Origin: an uncultured Burkholderiales bacterium
Lineage (GTDB): Bacteria; Pseudomonadota; Gammaproteobacteria; Burkholderiales; Burkholderiaceae_C
DNA length: 64,000 nucleotides
Direction of reading: 5' to 3'
Assembly: GCA_903870145.1 (NCBI GenBank)
Contig: CAIQBO010000030.1
Coordinates: 87,897-151,896 of the forward strand
A model generated the notes under the pieces. The model saw only the letters and a list, made by a program, of their open reading frames with translations, had not been told where the DNA came from and made no database searches. This document shows positions 8,124 to 16,616 of this stretch, piece after piece. Each line of letters starts with the position of its first letter. The stretch's first letter is position 1. The translations under genes were made by a program, and so were the position numbers.

Positions 8124-9653
8124 TCAACCCTCAATTTGCAATTCTTGAATTTTTCGGGTGATGGTGTTGCGACCAATGCCCAACTTCATGGCCGCTTCAA
8201 TGCGGCGCCCACGCGTGGTGGCCAAGGCCGCTTGAATCAGCAGTGTTTCAAAGCGCCGGGTCAAAACGTCCCACACATCTTGCCGCTCTGTGCCCAGCAG
8301 TTGCAGGGCCTCGACTTCCAAGGCGCTCTCCCAGCCCGGATTGGGACCTAAATTGATCCACGGGCTGGCTTTTTCTGGTGCACAGACACCAGAGCTTGGC
8401 GTCGTCGAATGCATCTCTGAGGTGTGAGGCCCTTCTGGCGCTGTCTGCACGGCGGCCTGCGGTGCAGTCGCTGGCGCATGCGACGCTGAGAAGGACATCA
8501 CTTCAGGCGGAAGATCCTTGGACTCAATGACTTGCGCTGGCGCCATCACGGTCAACCAATGGCAAATATTTTCCAATTGGCGCACATTGCCAGGAAAATT
8601 AAATTGCCCCAGAACTTCCAAAGCATGTTCAGAAATGCGCTTGGGGTCGACCCCCAATTGATGTGCACTTTGCAGCAAAAAGTGTCGCGTTAGCATGGAG
8701 ATGTCTTCGCGCCTTTCACGCAAAGCGGGCAAACGCAAACGAATCACATTCAAGCGGTGGTACAGATCTTCCCTGAATGCGCCTTCTTTGACGCGCTGCT
8801 CCAAATCTTGGTGCGTTGCAGCAATCACGCGCACATTGGCTTTGACAGCACTGTGCCCACCAACTCGGTAGAAATGACCATCTGACAAAACACGCAGCAA
8901 CCGGGTCTGCAAATCAAATGGCATATCGCCGATTTCATCCAAAAACAAAGTGCCACCTTCGGCTTGCTCAAAGCGGCCGCGCCGCGAGCTTTGCGCACCT
9001 GTGAATGCGCCGCGCTCATGGCCAAACAATTCGCTTTCGAGCAAGTCTTTGGGAATGGCCGCTGTGTTGATGGCCACAAAAGGGCCGCCCGCACGCGTAG
9101 AGTGTTTGTGCAAGGCGCGAGCCACCAACTCTTTGCCAGAACCTGACTCGCCAGTGATCATGACCGTCACGTTGCTTTGCGACAAGCGGCCGATGGCCCT
9201 GAAAACATCCTGCATGGCCGGTGCTTGCCCCAGCATCTCGGGCGACGCGAGCATGTTCTCTTCGGCCACTTCTTCGCGTTGACTCTCCTCCAAGGCACGG
9301 CGAATCAACTCAATGGCCTTGGGCAAATCAAAGGGCTTGGGCAAGTACTCAAATGCACCATTTTGAAAGGCTGAGACGGCGCTGTCCAAATCGGAGTAGG
9401 CCGTCATGATGATGACTGGCAGTCCGGGCAGTTTTTGTTTCACCTGCGTCAACAAATCCAAGCCCGAGCCGCCAGGCATGCGAATGTCACTGACCAAGAC
9501 CCGAGGGCCTTCACGGCCTTCTTCGGATGCCAGCGCTGCGAGCACTTCACGTGGGTTGGTGAAACTGCGTGTGGTCAAACCCTCGCGCAGCAGCGCCTTC
9601 TCCAAAACGAAGCGAATCGATTGGTCATCGTCTACGATCCAAATTGGCTTCAT
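8124..9653 (-). CDS. ntrC: nitrogen regulation response regulator NtrC (GlnG)
   Basis: 509 aa sigma-54 activator. The receiver domain has Asp8-9 and phospho-acceptor Asp56 (VSDIRMP). The AAA+ domain has Walker A GESGSGKE (168-175) and the sigma-54-contacting GAFTGA loop (215-220). A Fis-type helix-turn-helix closes the protein (GIGRNTITRKIQEL). A linker of about 70 residues rich in Ala, Pro and Thr between the AAA+ and DNA-binding domains is longer than in enteric NtrC. It lies 23 bases downstream of ntrB, so the two form an operon. It should act on the sigma-54 promoter found before glnA. Confidence 0.97.
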   Translation of the reverse strand: MKPIWIVDDDQSIRFVLEKALLREGLTTRSFTNPREVLAALASEEGREGPRVLVSDIRMPGGSGLDLLTQVKQKLPGLPVIIMTAYSDLDSAVSAFQNGAFEYLPKPFDLPKAIELIRRALEESQREEVAEENMLASPEMLGQAPAMQDVFRAIGRLSQSNVTVMITGESGSGKELVARALHKHSTRAGGPFVAINTAAIPKDLLESELFGHERGAFTGAQSSRRGRFEQAEGGTLFLDEIGDMPFDLQTRLLRVLSDGHFYRVGGHSAVKANVRVIAATHQDLEQRVKEGAFREDLYHRLNVIRLRLPALRERREDISMLTRHFLLQSAHQLGVDPKRISEHALEVLGQFNFPGNVRQLENICHWLTVMAPAQVIESKDLPPEVMSFSASHAPATAPQAAVQTAPEGPHTSEMHSTTPSSGVCAPEKASPWINLGPNPGWESALEVEALQLLGTERQDVWDVLTRRFETLLIQAALATTRGRRIEAAMKLGIGRNTITRKIQELQIEG

Positions 9654-9676
9654 GGGACTTAACTTTCTCTGATCAC

Positions 9677-10753
9677 TCAGGGCAAGGGAATCAAAATTTT
9701 GAAATTAGTCAATCCAGGCACACTGTCACACTCGATCGATCCATGGTGCTGCTGAACAAAGGTTTGCGCCAGCGTCAGGCCCAGGCCAGACCCCCCTTCC
9801 CTGCCCGAGATCAAGGGCAAGAAAATTCGGTCTTTGATCGAGTCAGGAACACCAGGCCCGTTGTCCATCACATGCAATTCCAATGCCAGTCGGTAACGCT
9901 GTTTGCCAAAGGTCACTTGCCGTGCTGACCGACTTTTCAGTGTGAGCACCGCATCGCCCGTGACAATGCGCTGCGCCAATGCTTGAGCCGCGTTGTGTGC
10001 AATGTTTAAAACGACTTGAATCAGTTGCTCGCGGTCTCCGCGAAACTCAGGGATCGATGTGTCGTAGTCACGCACCACCGACAGGCCCCGAGGAAACTCA
10101 GCCAGGATCAGCGAGCGCACCCGCTCAAAGACCTCGTGAATGTTCACATCACCCACCACATGCGGGCGCCTGTGCGGCGCCAGCAAGCGGTCGACCAAGA
10201 TTTGCAGTCGGTCTGCCTCGCGGATGATGACTTGGGTGTACTCGGTCAACTCCTTGGCCTGGATTTCCATCTCGAGCAATTGAGCCGCCCCGCGAATGCC
10301 GCCCAAGGGGTTTTTGATTTCATGGGCCAAGTTGCGAATCAACTCTTTGTTGGCTTGGGCTTGGTCTAACAAACGCTCTTCACGGTCTTGCTTGGTTTGC
10401 TGCTCGATCGGCAACATTTCAACGATGGCTTCTCCAGCGCGGTCAGTTTGGGCCACGATCACATGCACAGGCAATGCGTCTTGCAGGTGGGTGCGGCGCA
10501 ATACAGCGTCGTAGCGCAAGGCGCCAAATTCATTGTTTCGAACGCCCTTGAGCGCATGCTGCAAGGGCAAAGGGTCGGCAAAGTAGTCGTCTAACGAAAG
10601 GCCTTCAAGGCTGCGGCGAGACTGGCCAATCACATCCTCTAGCGCGGCATTGGAAAATATCAAAAGACCTTGCGCATTCAGCACCGCCACGGGAGTGGCC
10701 AGCAAGTCCAGGGCATGAAAACGCAGCAGCGCTGACTCAAGCTTGGCATTCAT
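9677..10753 (-). CDS. ntrB: nitrogen regulation sensor kinase NtrB (GlnL)
   Basis: 358 aa cytoplasmic histidine kinase/phosphatase that sets NtrC phosphorylation under control of PII. An N-terminal PAS domain (about 10-110, ATPVAVLNAQGLLIFSNAAL) precedes the HisKA domain with His144 in AHEIKNPLGGIRGAAQ, the NtrB-specific H-box. The ATPase has N, G1 (DNGPGVPDSI) and G2 (GREGGSGLGL) boxes. No membrane segment is present, as expected. Nine bases separate its start from the stop of the small exported protein upstream. Confidence 0.97.
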   Translation of the reverse strand: MNAKLESALLRFHALDLLATPVAVLNAQGLLIFSNAALEDVIGQSRRSLEGLSLDDYFADPLPLQHALKGVRNNEFGALRYDAVLRRTHLQDALPVHVIVAQTDRAGEAIVEMLPIEQQTKQDREERLLDQAQANKELIRNLAHEIKNPLGGIRGAAQLLEMEIQAKELTEYTQVIIREADRLQILVDRLLAPHRRPHVVGDVNIHEVFERVRSLILAEFPRGLSVVRDYDTSIPEFRGDREQLIQVVLNIAHNAAQALAQRIVTGDAVLTLKSRSARQVTFGKQRYRLALELHVMDNGPGVPDSIKDRIFLPLISGREGGSGLGLTLAQTFVQQHHGSIECDSVPGLTNFKILIPLP

Positions 10754-10762
10754 CTGCAGCCC

Positions 10763-11314
10763 TCATTTCACGGCCACGGGGGCATCGCTGTAGCGCGACA
10801 ACTCCCGCTGCAAGGCCAGCATGTCGCGCTCAGAGCGTTGCATATTGGATTGGAGTTCATTCACACGGGCCAAGTACTTGGCGTGATTTTTGGCTTCACC
10901 ATCCAAGGGCGTGGGCTGTCCTTGATTGAAATCTTGCACCAATTTCGCATGTTTTTCTTTGGCTTTTAGCCACTCATCCTCCAAGATGGCGCGCGCCTGG
11001 AATCGGCGCTGTTTTTGCTCCTCAGACAAAGGCGCTGGCAGCGCTGCGTTGGGCCTGGCTTGCTCGCTTGGTTTTTTGAGCAGTGGAGGGCCCTCAATTT
11101 GCGTGTAATTGGGCAGCGTCATGCGCTCACAAACTTGGCCTGGCGCAGGCAAATTGGTGAGCTCTTGTCCGCAGCGAAAAACAGCCGCTTGGGGCCACGC
11201 CCAAGGGCTCCAAAATAACCCGCCCAACAGCAAAGCGCGCCAGCCCATCAAGCTTGGCTGGCGGGTTTTTCTGCTTCGGCGCAGGCTCACTGCAGAGGCA
11301 CTGACTGGGTTCAT
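10763..11314 (-). CDS. hypothetical exported coiled-coil protein between glnA and ntrB
   Basis: 183 aa. An Arg/Ser-rich N-terminus is followed by a hydrophobic signal (GWRALLLGGLFWSPWAWPQA). The mature part starts AVFRCGQELTN with two cysteines (in FRCGQ and QVCER), resembling the beginning of DUF4124-type proteins. Residues about 95-175 are charged and helical, probably a coiled coil. I do not recognise a function. It occupies the site between the glnA terminator and ntrB, so it is likely the first gene of the ntrB-ntrC transcript. A role in nitrogen sensing is not supported by any motif. Confidence 0.75.
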   Translation of the reverse strand: MNPVSASAVSLRRSRKTRQPSLMGWRALLLGGLFWSPWAWPQAAVFRCGQELTNLPAPGQVCERMTLPNYTQIEGPPLLKKPSEQARPNAALPAPLSEEQKQRRFQARAILEDEWLKAKEKHAKLVQDFNQGQPTPLDGEAKNHAKYLARVNELQSNMQRSERDMLALQRELSRYSDAPVAVK

Positions 11315-11332
11315 TTTTCCAATTCGCTGATC

Positions 11333-11362
11333 AAAAAAAAGGACAGCGCGAGCCGTCCTTTT
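11333..11362 (-). terminator. intrinsic terminator of glnA
   Basis: Read on the minus strand, AAAAGGACGGC pairs with GCTGTCCTTTT (one G-T wobble) across a TCGC loop and is followed by a continuous T-run of eight. It lies 32 bases past the glnA stop and before the small exported gene, so it should attenuate read-through from glnA into ntrBC. Confidence 0.9.
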
Positions 11363-11394
11363 CGGTCGGGCTCATGGGGCCCTGCTGCTGTGCT

Positions 11395-12810
11395 TTACAG
11401 CGAGTAGTACATCTCGTATTCGATCGGGTGCACGGCTTGACGGAAACGTGTGACCTCGCCCATTTTGAGTTCGATGTAAGCATCGATCATGGAGTCGGTG
11501 TACACGCCGCCTTTGGTCAAGAAGGCCCGGTCTTTGTCCAGATAATCCAGCGCTTGGTCCAAGCTGTGGCAAACGGTTGGCACCAATGCGTCCTCTTCGG
11601 GAGGCAAATGGTACAAATCTTTGGTGGCAGCTTCGCCAGGATGGATCTTGTTTTCGATACCGTCCAAGCCCGCCATCATCAGCGCGGAGAAGCACAGATA
11701 AGGATTGGCCATGGGGTCAGGGAAACGCGCTTCAATGCGGCGGCCTTTGTCAGACGCCACGTGTGGAATGCGGATCGAAGCAGAGCGATTGCGGCTGGAG
11801 TAAGCCAACTTCACGGGCGCTTCAAAACCTGGCACCAAACGCTTGTAGCTGTTGGTGGTGGGGTTGGTGATGGCGTTCAAAGCACGAGCGTGTTTGATGA
11901 TGCCGCCAATGTAGTACAGCGCAAAATCAGACAAGCCTGCGTAGCCATTGCCTGCGAACAAGTTTTTGCCGTCTTTCCAGATGGACTGGTGAACGTGCAT
12001 GCCCGAGCCGTTGTCGCCAACCAAAGGCTTGGGCATGAAGGTGGCTGTCTTGCCGTAGGCATTGGCCACATTCCACACCACATATTTCAGTGTTTGGGTC
12101 CAGTCAGCGCGCTCAACCAAAGTGCTAAAGCGTGTGCCAATTTCGTTTTGGCCAGCGCCTGCCACTTCGTGGTGGAACACCTCCACAGGGATGCCCATGG
12201 ATTCCAAAATCATGACCATTTCAGCGCGAATGTCTTGCGTGCTGTCAACGGGCGGCACGGGGAAGTAGCCACCTTTGACCGTTGGGCGGTGACCGCGGTT
12301 GCCACCTTCCATTTTCTTGGCGCTGTTCCAAGGGGCTTCGTAATCGTCGACCTTGAAGAAGGTGCCTGACATGTCACTGCCAAAGCGGACGTCGTCAAAC
12401 AAGAAGAACTCAGGCTCGGGCCCGAAATAGGCTGTGTCGCCCAAGCCGGAGGCCTTCAAATAGGCTTCAGCGCGCTTGGCGATAGAGCGGGGATCGCGAT
12501 CATAGGCTTTGCCGTCACCGGGCTCCAAAACGTCGCAGCTCAGGATCAAGGTGGTCTCTTCAAAGAAGGGGTCCAAATTGGCTGTATTGGGGTCGGGCAT
12601 CAAGAGCATGTCGGAGGCTTCAATGCCTTTCCAACCGCCAATGGAGGAGCCGTCAAAGGCATGACCATCGGAGAACTTGGCTTCGTCAAAATGCGAAACA
12701 GGCACGGAAACGTGCTGCTCTTTGCCTCGGGTGTCGGTGAAACGGAAGTCAACAAATTTGACTTCATTCTCTTTCACCATCTTCATCACGTCTGCGACGG
12801 TCTTTGCCAT
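11395..12810 (-). CDS. glnA: glutamine synthetase type I
   Basis: 471 aa, the expected length for dodecameric GSI-beta, which makes glutamine from glutamate, ammonia and ATP. Clear family segments are [41 protein letters not shown] and [17 protein letters not shown]. Tyr400 in [10 protein letters not shown] is the adenylylation site of GSI-beta, so activity is probably controlled by GlnE. AGGAGA lies 5 bases before the ATG. Upstream are a sigma-54 promoter and NtrC-type boxes; downstream is a strong terminator and then the ntrBC genes. Confidence 0.98.
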   Translation of the reverse strand: MAKTVADVMKMVKENEVKFVDFRFTDTRGKEQHVSVPVSHFDEAKFSDGHAFDGSSIGGWKGIEASDMLLMPDPNTANLDPFFEETTLILSCDVLEPGDGKAYDRDPRSIAKRAEAYLKASGLGDTAYFGPEPEFFLFDDVRFGSDMSGTFFKVDDYEAPWNSAKKMEGGNRGHRPTVKGGYFPVPPVDSTQDIRAEMVMILESMGIPVEVFHHEVAGAGQNEIGTRFSTLVERADWTQTLKYVVWNVANAYGKTATFMPKPLVGDNGSGMHVHQSIWKDGKNLFAGNGYAGLSDFALYYIGGIIKHARALNAITNPTTNSYKRLVPGFEAPVKLAYSSRNRSASIRIPHVASDKGRRIEARFPDPMANPYLCFSALMMAGLDGIENKIHPGEAATKDLYHLPPEEDALVPTVCHSLDQALDYLDKDRAFLTKGGVYTDSMIDAYIELKMGEVTRFRQAVHPIEYEMYYSL

Positions 12811-12858
12811 CAGAATCTCCTATTGGGATGGGTATTGATTGATCGGTATTGTCTGGAT

Positions 12859-12874
12859 TGCAGTTTCTGTGCCA
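12859..12874 (-). promoter_or_regulatory. sigma-54 (-24/-12) promoter of glnA
   Basis: On the minus strand the sequence is TGGCACAGAAACTGCA, matching the sigma-54 consensus TGGCAC-N5-TTGCW at nearly every conserved base, with exactly 10 bases between the GG and GC pairs. The predicted start is near 12848, giving a leader of about 38 bases to glnA. Together with upstream NtrC boxes and the adjacent ntrBC genes this is a convincing nitrogen-starvation promoter. Confidence 0.9.
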
Positions 12875-12970
12875 TGTTCATAGCGCTGGTTGCAAACCAA
12901 GCCCTCTATTGTGCCCCGAGTGGCATTAGCGCTAGGAGGCTATGCCAAGGTATTTTTCTCCGATTTCAAT

Positions 12971-13034
12971 GCACCGTTAAGTCGCATTATCGCACCATAT
13001 TGGTGCTTTAGACATTAACGCACCATTTCGGGGC
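12971..13034 (-). promoter_or_regulatory. NtrC-type enhancer boxes upstream of glnA
   Basis: The central box GCACCATATTGGTGC (12992-13006) is a perfect GCACC-N5-GGTGC palindrome, the NtrC core. Two weaker GCACC half-type sites flank it: GCACCGTTAAGTCGC (12971) and GCACCATTTCGGGGC (13020), the latter overlapping the 3' end of the neighbouring gene. They lie about 130 to 180 bases upstream of the predicted transcription start, a normal enhancer distance. Confidence 0.82.
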
Positions 13035-13842
13035 CAAATTCGAGTTTAAACGCCTTTAAGCCATCTTTCAGATCGGCATAAGCCTGGTCTGCAAGGCCTG
13101 GCTCACCCTTGACACCGAGTTCTATGTGGCGACCCCACTGTGGATGGTCGACGCTGGGCAGGCTGAAGACCTTGACGCCGGCGTGGGCCGCCTCAATGGC
13201 CTCCATCAAGGGGGTCAAAGTAGCCTCCATGGCGCCAAAAACGATGATGGATTTTTCAACGCGCGCAGGTGCTGCGCCCCAGTGCAGACAAAAATCATCG
13301 AGCACGGCCTCCATCATGGGCCAGGCCATGACGGGAAAGCCAGGAACAAAGTGAACCCGACCTTGCCCCGCACCAGCACAACTGAAGCCGGGAATCTTGT
13401 TGTAGGGGTTCAGGATGATGCTTGCACCCTGGGGGAAAGTGCCCATGTTCAGTCGGTGCAGGTTGTCGTGCCGCTCTGGTTCAAAAGCCACGCCTTGCTC
13501 TTGAGCTGTGTCGCGCATGCGTTCATGAATCAATGCTTTGGCTTGCGGGTGCAATGCCAGCGGCACACCCAGCGCCTTGGCAGCGCACTGGCGCGTGTGA
13601 TCGTCTGGCGTAGCGCCAATGCCCCCGCAAGACACCAGCACATGGCCTGAGGTGAAGGCTCTTTGCAACACTTGCGTGATGCGCTCTGGCGAATCGCCGA
13701 CATATTCGGCATAAGCCAATTGCAAGCCGCGAGCGCTTAACAATTCAATGAATTTAGGCAGGTGTTTGTCTGTGCGTTTGCCAGACAAAATTTCATCGCC
13801 GATGATGATCAAGCCCAAATCAGGCATTGCATTTTTTTTCAT
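13015..13842 (-). CDS. CinA N-terminal/MoCF-domain protein (molybdopterin-binding-like)
   Basis: 275 aa. GLIIIGDEILSGKRTDKH and VSCGGIGATPDDHT are the hallmark segments of the MoCF (MoaB/MogA-like) domain found at the N-terminus of CinA. The C-terminal nicotinamide-nucleotide deamidase domain of CinA is absent, so this is the stand-alone form often annotated as competence/damage-inducible protein A. N-terminal CinA-type domains in other species hydrolyse ADP-ribose or related nucleotides; the substrate here is unproved. The ATG overlaps the upstream EI24-like gene by four bases (ATGA). It is the last gene of a coupled four-gene operon. Confidence 0.88.
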   Translation of the reverse strand: MKKNAMPDLGLIIIGDEILSGKRTDKHLPKFIELLSARGLQLAYAEYVGDSPERITQVLQRAFTSGHVLVSCGGIGATPDDHTRQCAAKALGVPLALHPQAKALIHERMRDTAQEQGVAFEPERHDNLHRLNMGTFPQGASIILNPYNKIPGFSCAGAGQGRVHFVPGFPVMAWPMMEAVLDDFCLHWGAAPARVEKSIIVFGAMEATLTPLMEAIEAAHAGVKVFSLPSVDHPQWGRHIELGVKGEPGLADQAYADLKDGLKAFKLEFGPEMVR

Positions 13843-14684
13843 AGGACCAGGGGCTCCGTGGTTTCGACAGGGGGGCTTTGCATGTCCAAAGGCTCATTTC
13901 TCAAGTCATTCAGTGCGTCGAGCAAAAAATGCGCGAACCACAAAGCCGAAAAAGCAAAGACCAAGGTGTAGATCCAAACCGCAATCGGAATAAGAACCAC
14001 AAAGGCAGCGGCAAACAATGCTCCCGAGGCCCAAATCAAACTGGGCGCAGCGCCCATCATGCCAGTCAATACACCCATGCCCAAGAGCGTGAACCTGTAG
14101 CGGCGCAACAGTTCCAAACGTTCTTCACGCAGCGCATGCTCGGCCAGCACATCAAACGCCATCACACGGTAAGTCAACCAACCCCAAATCAAGGCGGGCA
14201 GCAGCATGGCCAGCGGGGGCACCCACCACATCGGCAAGGTCAAGATCAATACCAACAGCGCCAGCAGCGCCGAGGCAAGCGACCAGATCACACCTTGCAG
14301 CGTGGAGCCGCCGTGCTTGCGCTGAAGATCGGGAAAGCGTCTTTGCGCGACCAAATTCACAAGCGCTGGCGTCATCATGAAAGACACCGCCAGCAGCGCC
14401 ATGACCACCACCAAGGGCGTGATGCTGAAGATCACCACCAAGGGCGCCACCACCGATTTCAAATTGCGCAGCCCCACGTAATCGAGCCAACCCCAGGCCC
14501 AAGACCAAAGGCTGTTGGCTTCGAGCAAACTGCGCACCCACTGCAGCGCTGCCTCCCAATACAAGAACCCCAAGCCCAACACGGTGATGGCCATCAAAAT
14601 CAAGGGCAAGAGCGATAGCAGCACCACTTTGGGATGCACACAATAGGCGGTTGCTCGCCAAAAAGAGTCAAGCCATCTTTTCAT
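13839..14684 (-). CDS. EI24/CysZ-like integral membrane protein
   Basis: 281 aa with about five to six long hydrophobic segments (for example VVLLSLLPLILMAITVLGLGF and the run after LLALLVLILT). The start MKRWLDSFWRATAYCVHPKVV and the overall pattern fit the EI24 domain family (also CysZ/YqgA-like), present in many betaproteobacteria; function is unproved. I place the start at 14684, where ATG overlaps the stop of the sterol desaturase gene (ATGA); a longer open frame upstream is out of register with homologous protein starts and would overlap that gene by 250 bases. Confidence 0.82.
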   Translation of the reverse strand: MKRWLDSFWRATAYCVHPKVVLLSLLPLILMAITVLGLGFLYWEAALQWVRSLLEANSLWSWAWGWLDYVGLRNLKSVVAPLVVIFSITPLVVVMALLAVSFMMTPALVNLVAQRRFPDLQRKHGGSTLQGVIWSLASALLALLVLILTLPMWWVPPLAMLLPALIWGWLTYRVMAFDVLAEHALREERLELLRRYRFTLLGMGVLTGMMGAAPSLIWASGALFAAAFVVLIPIAVWIYTLVFAFSALWFAHFLLDALNDLRNEPLDMQSPPVETTEPLVL

Positions 14685-15643
14685 GATTGAAACAACCTTT
14701 GAAGGCCTCGTTTTTGTTGCGCCCAAAATCCGCGGCCGTAATCTCGGCCTTGCTCGACCTGATCGCGCACGCCGGTGGGGTCGTAGCGATTTTGAAAACT
14801 GGCTGTTTTGAAAAGCATGTCCCAGCACGGCAACAAGACGCCAAAATTGTGGCCGCCCAAAGTGTGGGGGCCTTGCGTTTCGTGGCCCACTCCGATGCTG
14901 TGGTGCAAGCGGTGAAAGCGCGGGCTGACCCACAAGCGATCACCCCAGAAACCAAAGCTGCACTTGAAATTGGCATGCTGCAAGCTCTCGCTCAATTGAC
15001 TCAGTGCCACCAATGCCACGAATTGGCCTGGCCCGACCCCAATCAACAAGGCCAGCATTGACAGCAGCAAAGTGGTGACCACATCGTCGAGCACATGATT
15101 GCGATTGTCACTCCACATGGTCATTTGACGCTGAGAGTGATGCAGTGAATGCAAAGCCCACCACGCATTGGAGCCGTGCTGCGCGCGGTGCACCCAGTAG
15201 TTCGCGAAGTCAAACACAATCAAGTACAAAATAAAACTGAAAACTGCGCCGTCGCTCACGCCGGGCCACAGTGCGTCCAAATGAAAAGTTGGAAAACCCT
15301 CTGCGCGAAGGTTTCCAAAAATCGATTCCAAAATATTTTCGAAACTGAAAAACATCATCAGCTTGAACAGGCCTAATCGGTGAATCAATGTGTACAACAC
15401 ATCCACCTTGACGGCTTGGGCATCTTGCACCGGCTCGACCGGGCGCCAACGTTCTAGGGGGCCAATGACCAGCACCAACACCAGCACTTGCAACAAACCC
15501 ACCAGCAGCCAACCGGTGCCATCGTAGGCCTTGTCCAGCAAATTACCAGCGCCCCAAGCAAAGGCCAAGGGCTGCACCACCGATTCAAAAAAACTCAGTT
15601 GCACCCACACATAAGCATCCACCAAACTGTCGAACAAGTTCAT
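14681..15643 (-). CDS. sterol desaturase/fatty acid hydroxylase family membrane protein
   Basis: 320 aa di-iron membrane oxygenase-like protein. The histidine clusters that bind iron are intact: HRAQH, HSLHH, and HRLHH further on, all set among four hydrophobic segments. Such enzymes hydroxylate or desaturate lipids; the bacterial substrates (fatty acids, hopanoids, carotenoids or ornithine lipids) cannot be told from sequence alone. The ATG at 15643 overlaps the polysaccharide deacetylase stop by four bases; upstream in-frame sequence belongs to that gene. It is coupled on both sides to envelope-type genes, hinting at membrane lipid remodelling (inference). Confidence 0.88.
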   Translation of the reverse strand: MNLFDSLVDAYVWVQLSFFESVVQPLAFAWGAGNLLDKAYDGTGWLLVGLLQVLVLVLVIGPLERWRPVEPVQDAQAVKVDVLYTLIHRLGLFKLMMFFSFENILESIFGNLRAEGFPTFHLDALWPGVSDGAVFSFILYLIVFDFANYWVHRAQHGSNAWWALHSLHHSQRQMTMWSDNRNHVLDDVVTTLLLSMLALLIGVGPGQFVALVALSQLSESLQHANFKCSFGFWGDRLWVSPRFHRLHHSIGVGHETQGPHTLGGHNFGVLLPCWDMLFKTASFQNRYDPTGVRDQVEQGRDYGRGFWAQQKRGLQRLFQS

Positions 15644-16464
15644 GGTTGGCGCGCCCCTTGTGTCAAAGCGGGCTGAGGGTTGGCCTGAGATTTGAACCAT
15701 GCTTGGTAATCGGGGTGATCACGCAAACTGGCGAAACAAAAACCCTTGGCTTTCAGGCCAATGATCAGGGGCTCTAAAACGCTTGGCGCCCAGGGCTCTT
15801 GGCGTGACCAAATGCCCAGATGAGCCATCAAAATATCGCCGCTTCGAATATTTTTCAAAGCACTTTGCAAGAGTTGCTCGTTGCTGTGCGTTTGACTGGA
15901 GAGTTCATCGCCTAAAAACCCCGCTGGCGCCCAGGCCACATGCGCAAAGCCACACGCGCGCGCGGCTTGCAAAAGGGCTGGCGAAGTTTTACCGCCAGGC
16001 GCTCTGAACAAGGGCAAACTGGGCTGGCCCGTCATGACTTGAAGGCGGTTTGCGGCTTGGCGCAAGTTGGCACAGTATTGATCGGCAGTCCAGCTGAGGT
16101 TTTGCCCGGCCTGCGCGCCCGCGCTGGGGCGGATTTTGAAGCTGGCAGGGCCTGCGTCTGCGCGCCAATAGGCATGGTCATAGGTATGCGAGGCAAAGCT
16201 GTGTCCTTCGGCTGCGCGGGCTCGCCACCACGGGGCCCAGTGTTCGCCCAAAGAGCCATCACCGGTTTGGGTTTTTTCATGCGCCGCGAAAAATGTGACA
16301 GGCACTTGCTGCTGCTTTAAAACTTGCGCAATCAAAGGGGCCACCGCCATGTGCCCAGTGTCAAAGGTCAAGTAAATCGGCTGCTTGCACGCAGCCCATG
16401 CAGGGGGCGCGGCAATGCACAGCGCAATCAAAATGCGGTCAAAGAGAAATCTAAAAATCAACAC
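15640..16464 (-). CDS. polysaccharide deacetylase-like exported protein with altered metal site
   Basis: 274 aa. A signal peptide (FRFLFDRILIALCIAAPPAWA) precedes a NodB-type barrel. Motif 1 reads LTFDTGH (32-38), where the family usually has TFDDG: the catalytic-base Asp35 is kept but the following metal-ligand Asp is Thr36. Motif 2 SHTYDH keeps both metal histidines (93 and 97). Motif 3 is FRAPGGK. Loss of one ligand may change metal use or activity. GTG 16464 is preferred as start because GAAGG lies 6 bases upstream; the TTG two codons earlier abuts that box. First gene of the four-gene operon. Confidence 0.83.
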   Translation of the reverse strand: MLIFRFLFDRILIALCIAAPPAWAACKQPIYLTFDTGHMAVAPLIAQVLKQQQVPVTFFAAHEKTQTGDGSLGEHWAPWWRARAAEGHSFASHTYDHAYWRADAGPASFKIRPSAGAQAGQNLSWTADQYCANLRQAANRLQVMTGQPSLPLFRAPGGKTSPALLQAARACGFAHVAWAPAGFLGDELSSQTHSNEQLLQSALKNIRSGDILMAHLGIWSRQEPWAPSVLEPLIIGLKAKGFCFASLRDHPDYQAWFKSQANPQPALTQGARQP

Positions 16465-16616
16465 TGGCAACCTTCATGAATGCACCCAGATCACGCACAG
16501 CACGGACTTTCAACAAAGGGAAAGAACAGGCTCAAGTGTACTGTTGAAGAAATGCCCTGCTGCTGTGCGGGTCTGCACCTTTGCGAGTCTGGCCAGTGAT
16601 GCCAAAATGCGTCTTC

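Noticed and set aside
11374..12369. 331-codon open frame on the plus strand across glnA
   Set aside because: Antisense shadow of a highly conserved glutamine synthetase; translation has no recognisable domain and is rich in His, Val and Phe as expected from reversed codons.
12886..12912. Second possible sigma-54 site before glnA (GGCAC followed by GGGC on the minus strand)
   Set aside because: The spacing between GG and GC is 11 rather than 10, while the site at 12859-12874 fits exactly.
13878..14618. 246-codon plus-strand frame across the EI24-like gene
   Set aside because: His/Gln-rich shadow frame of a real membrane protein on the other strand.
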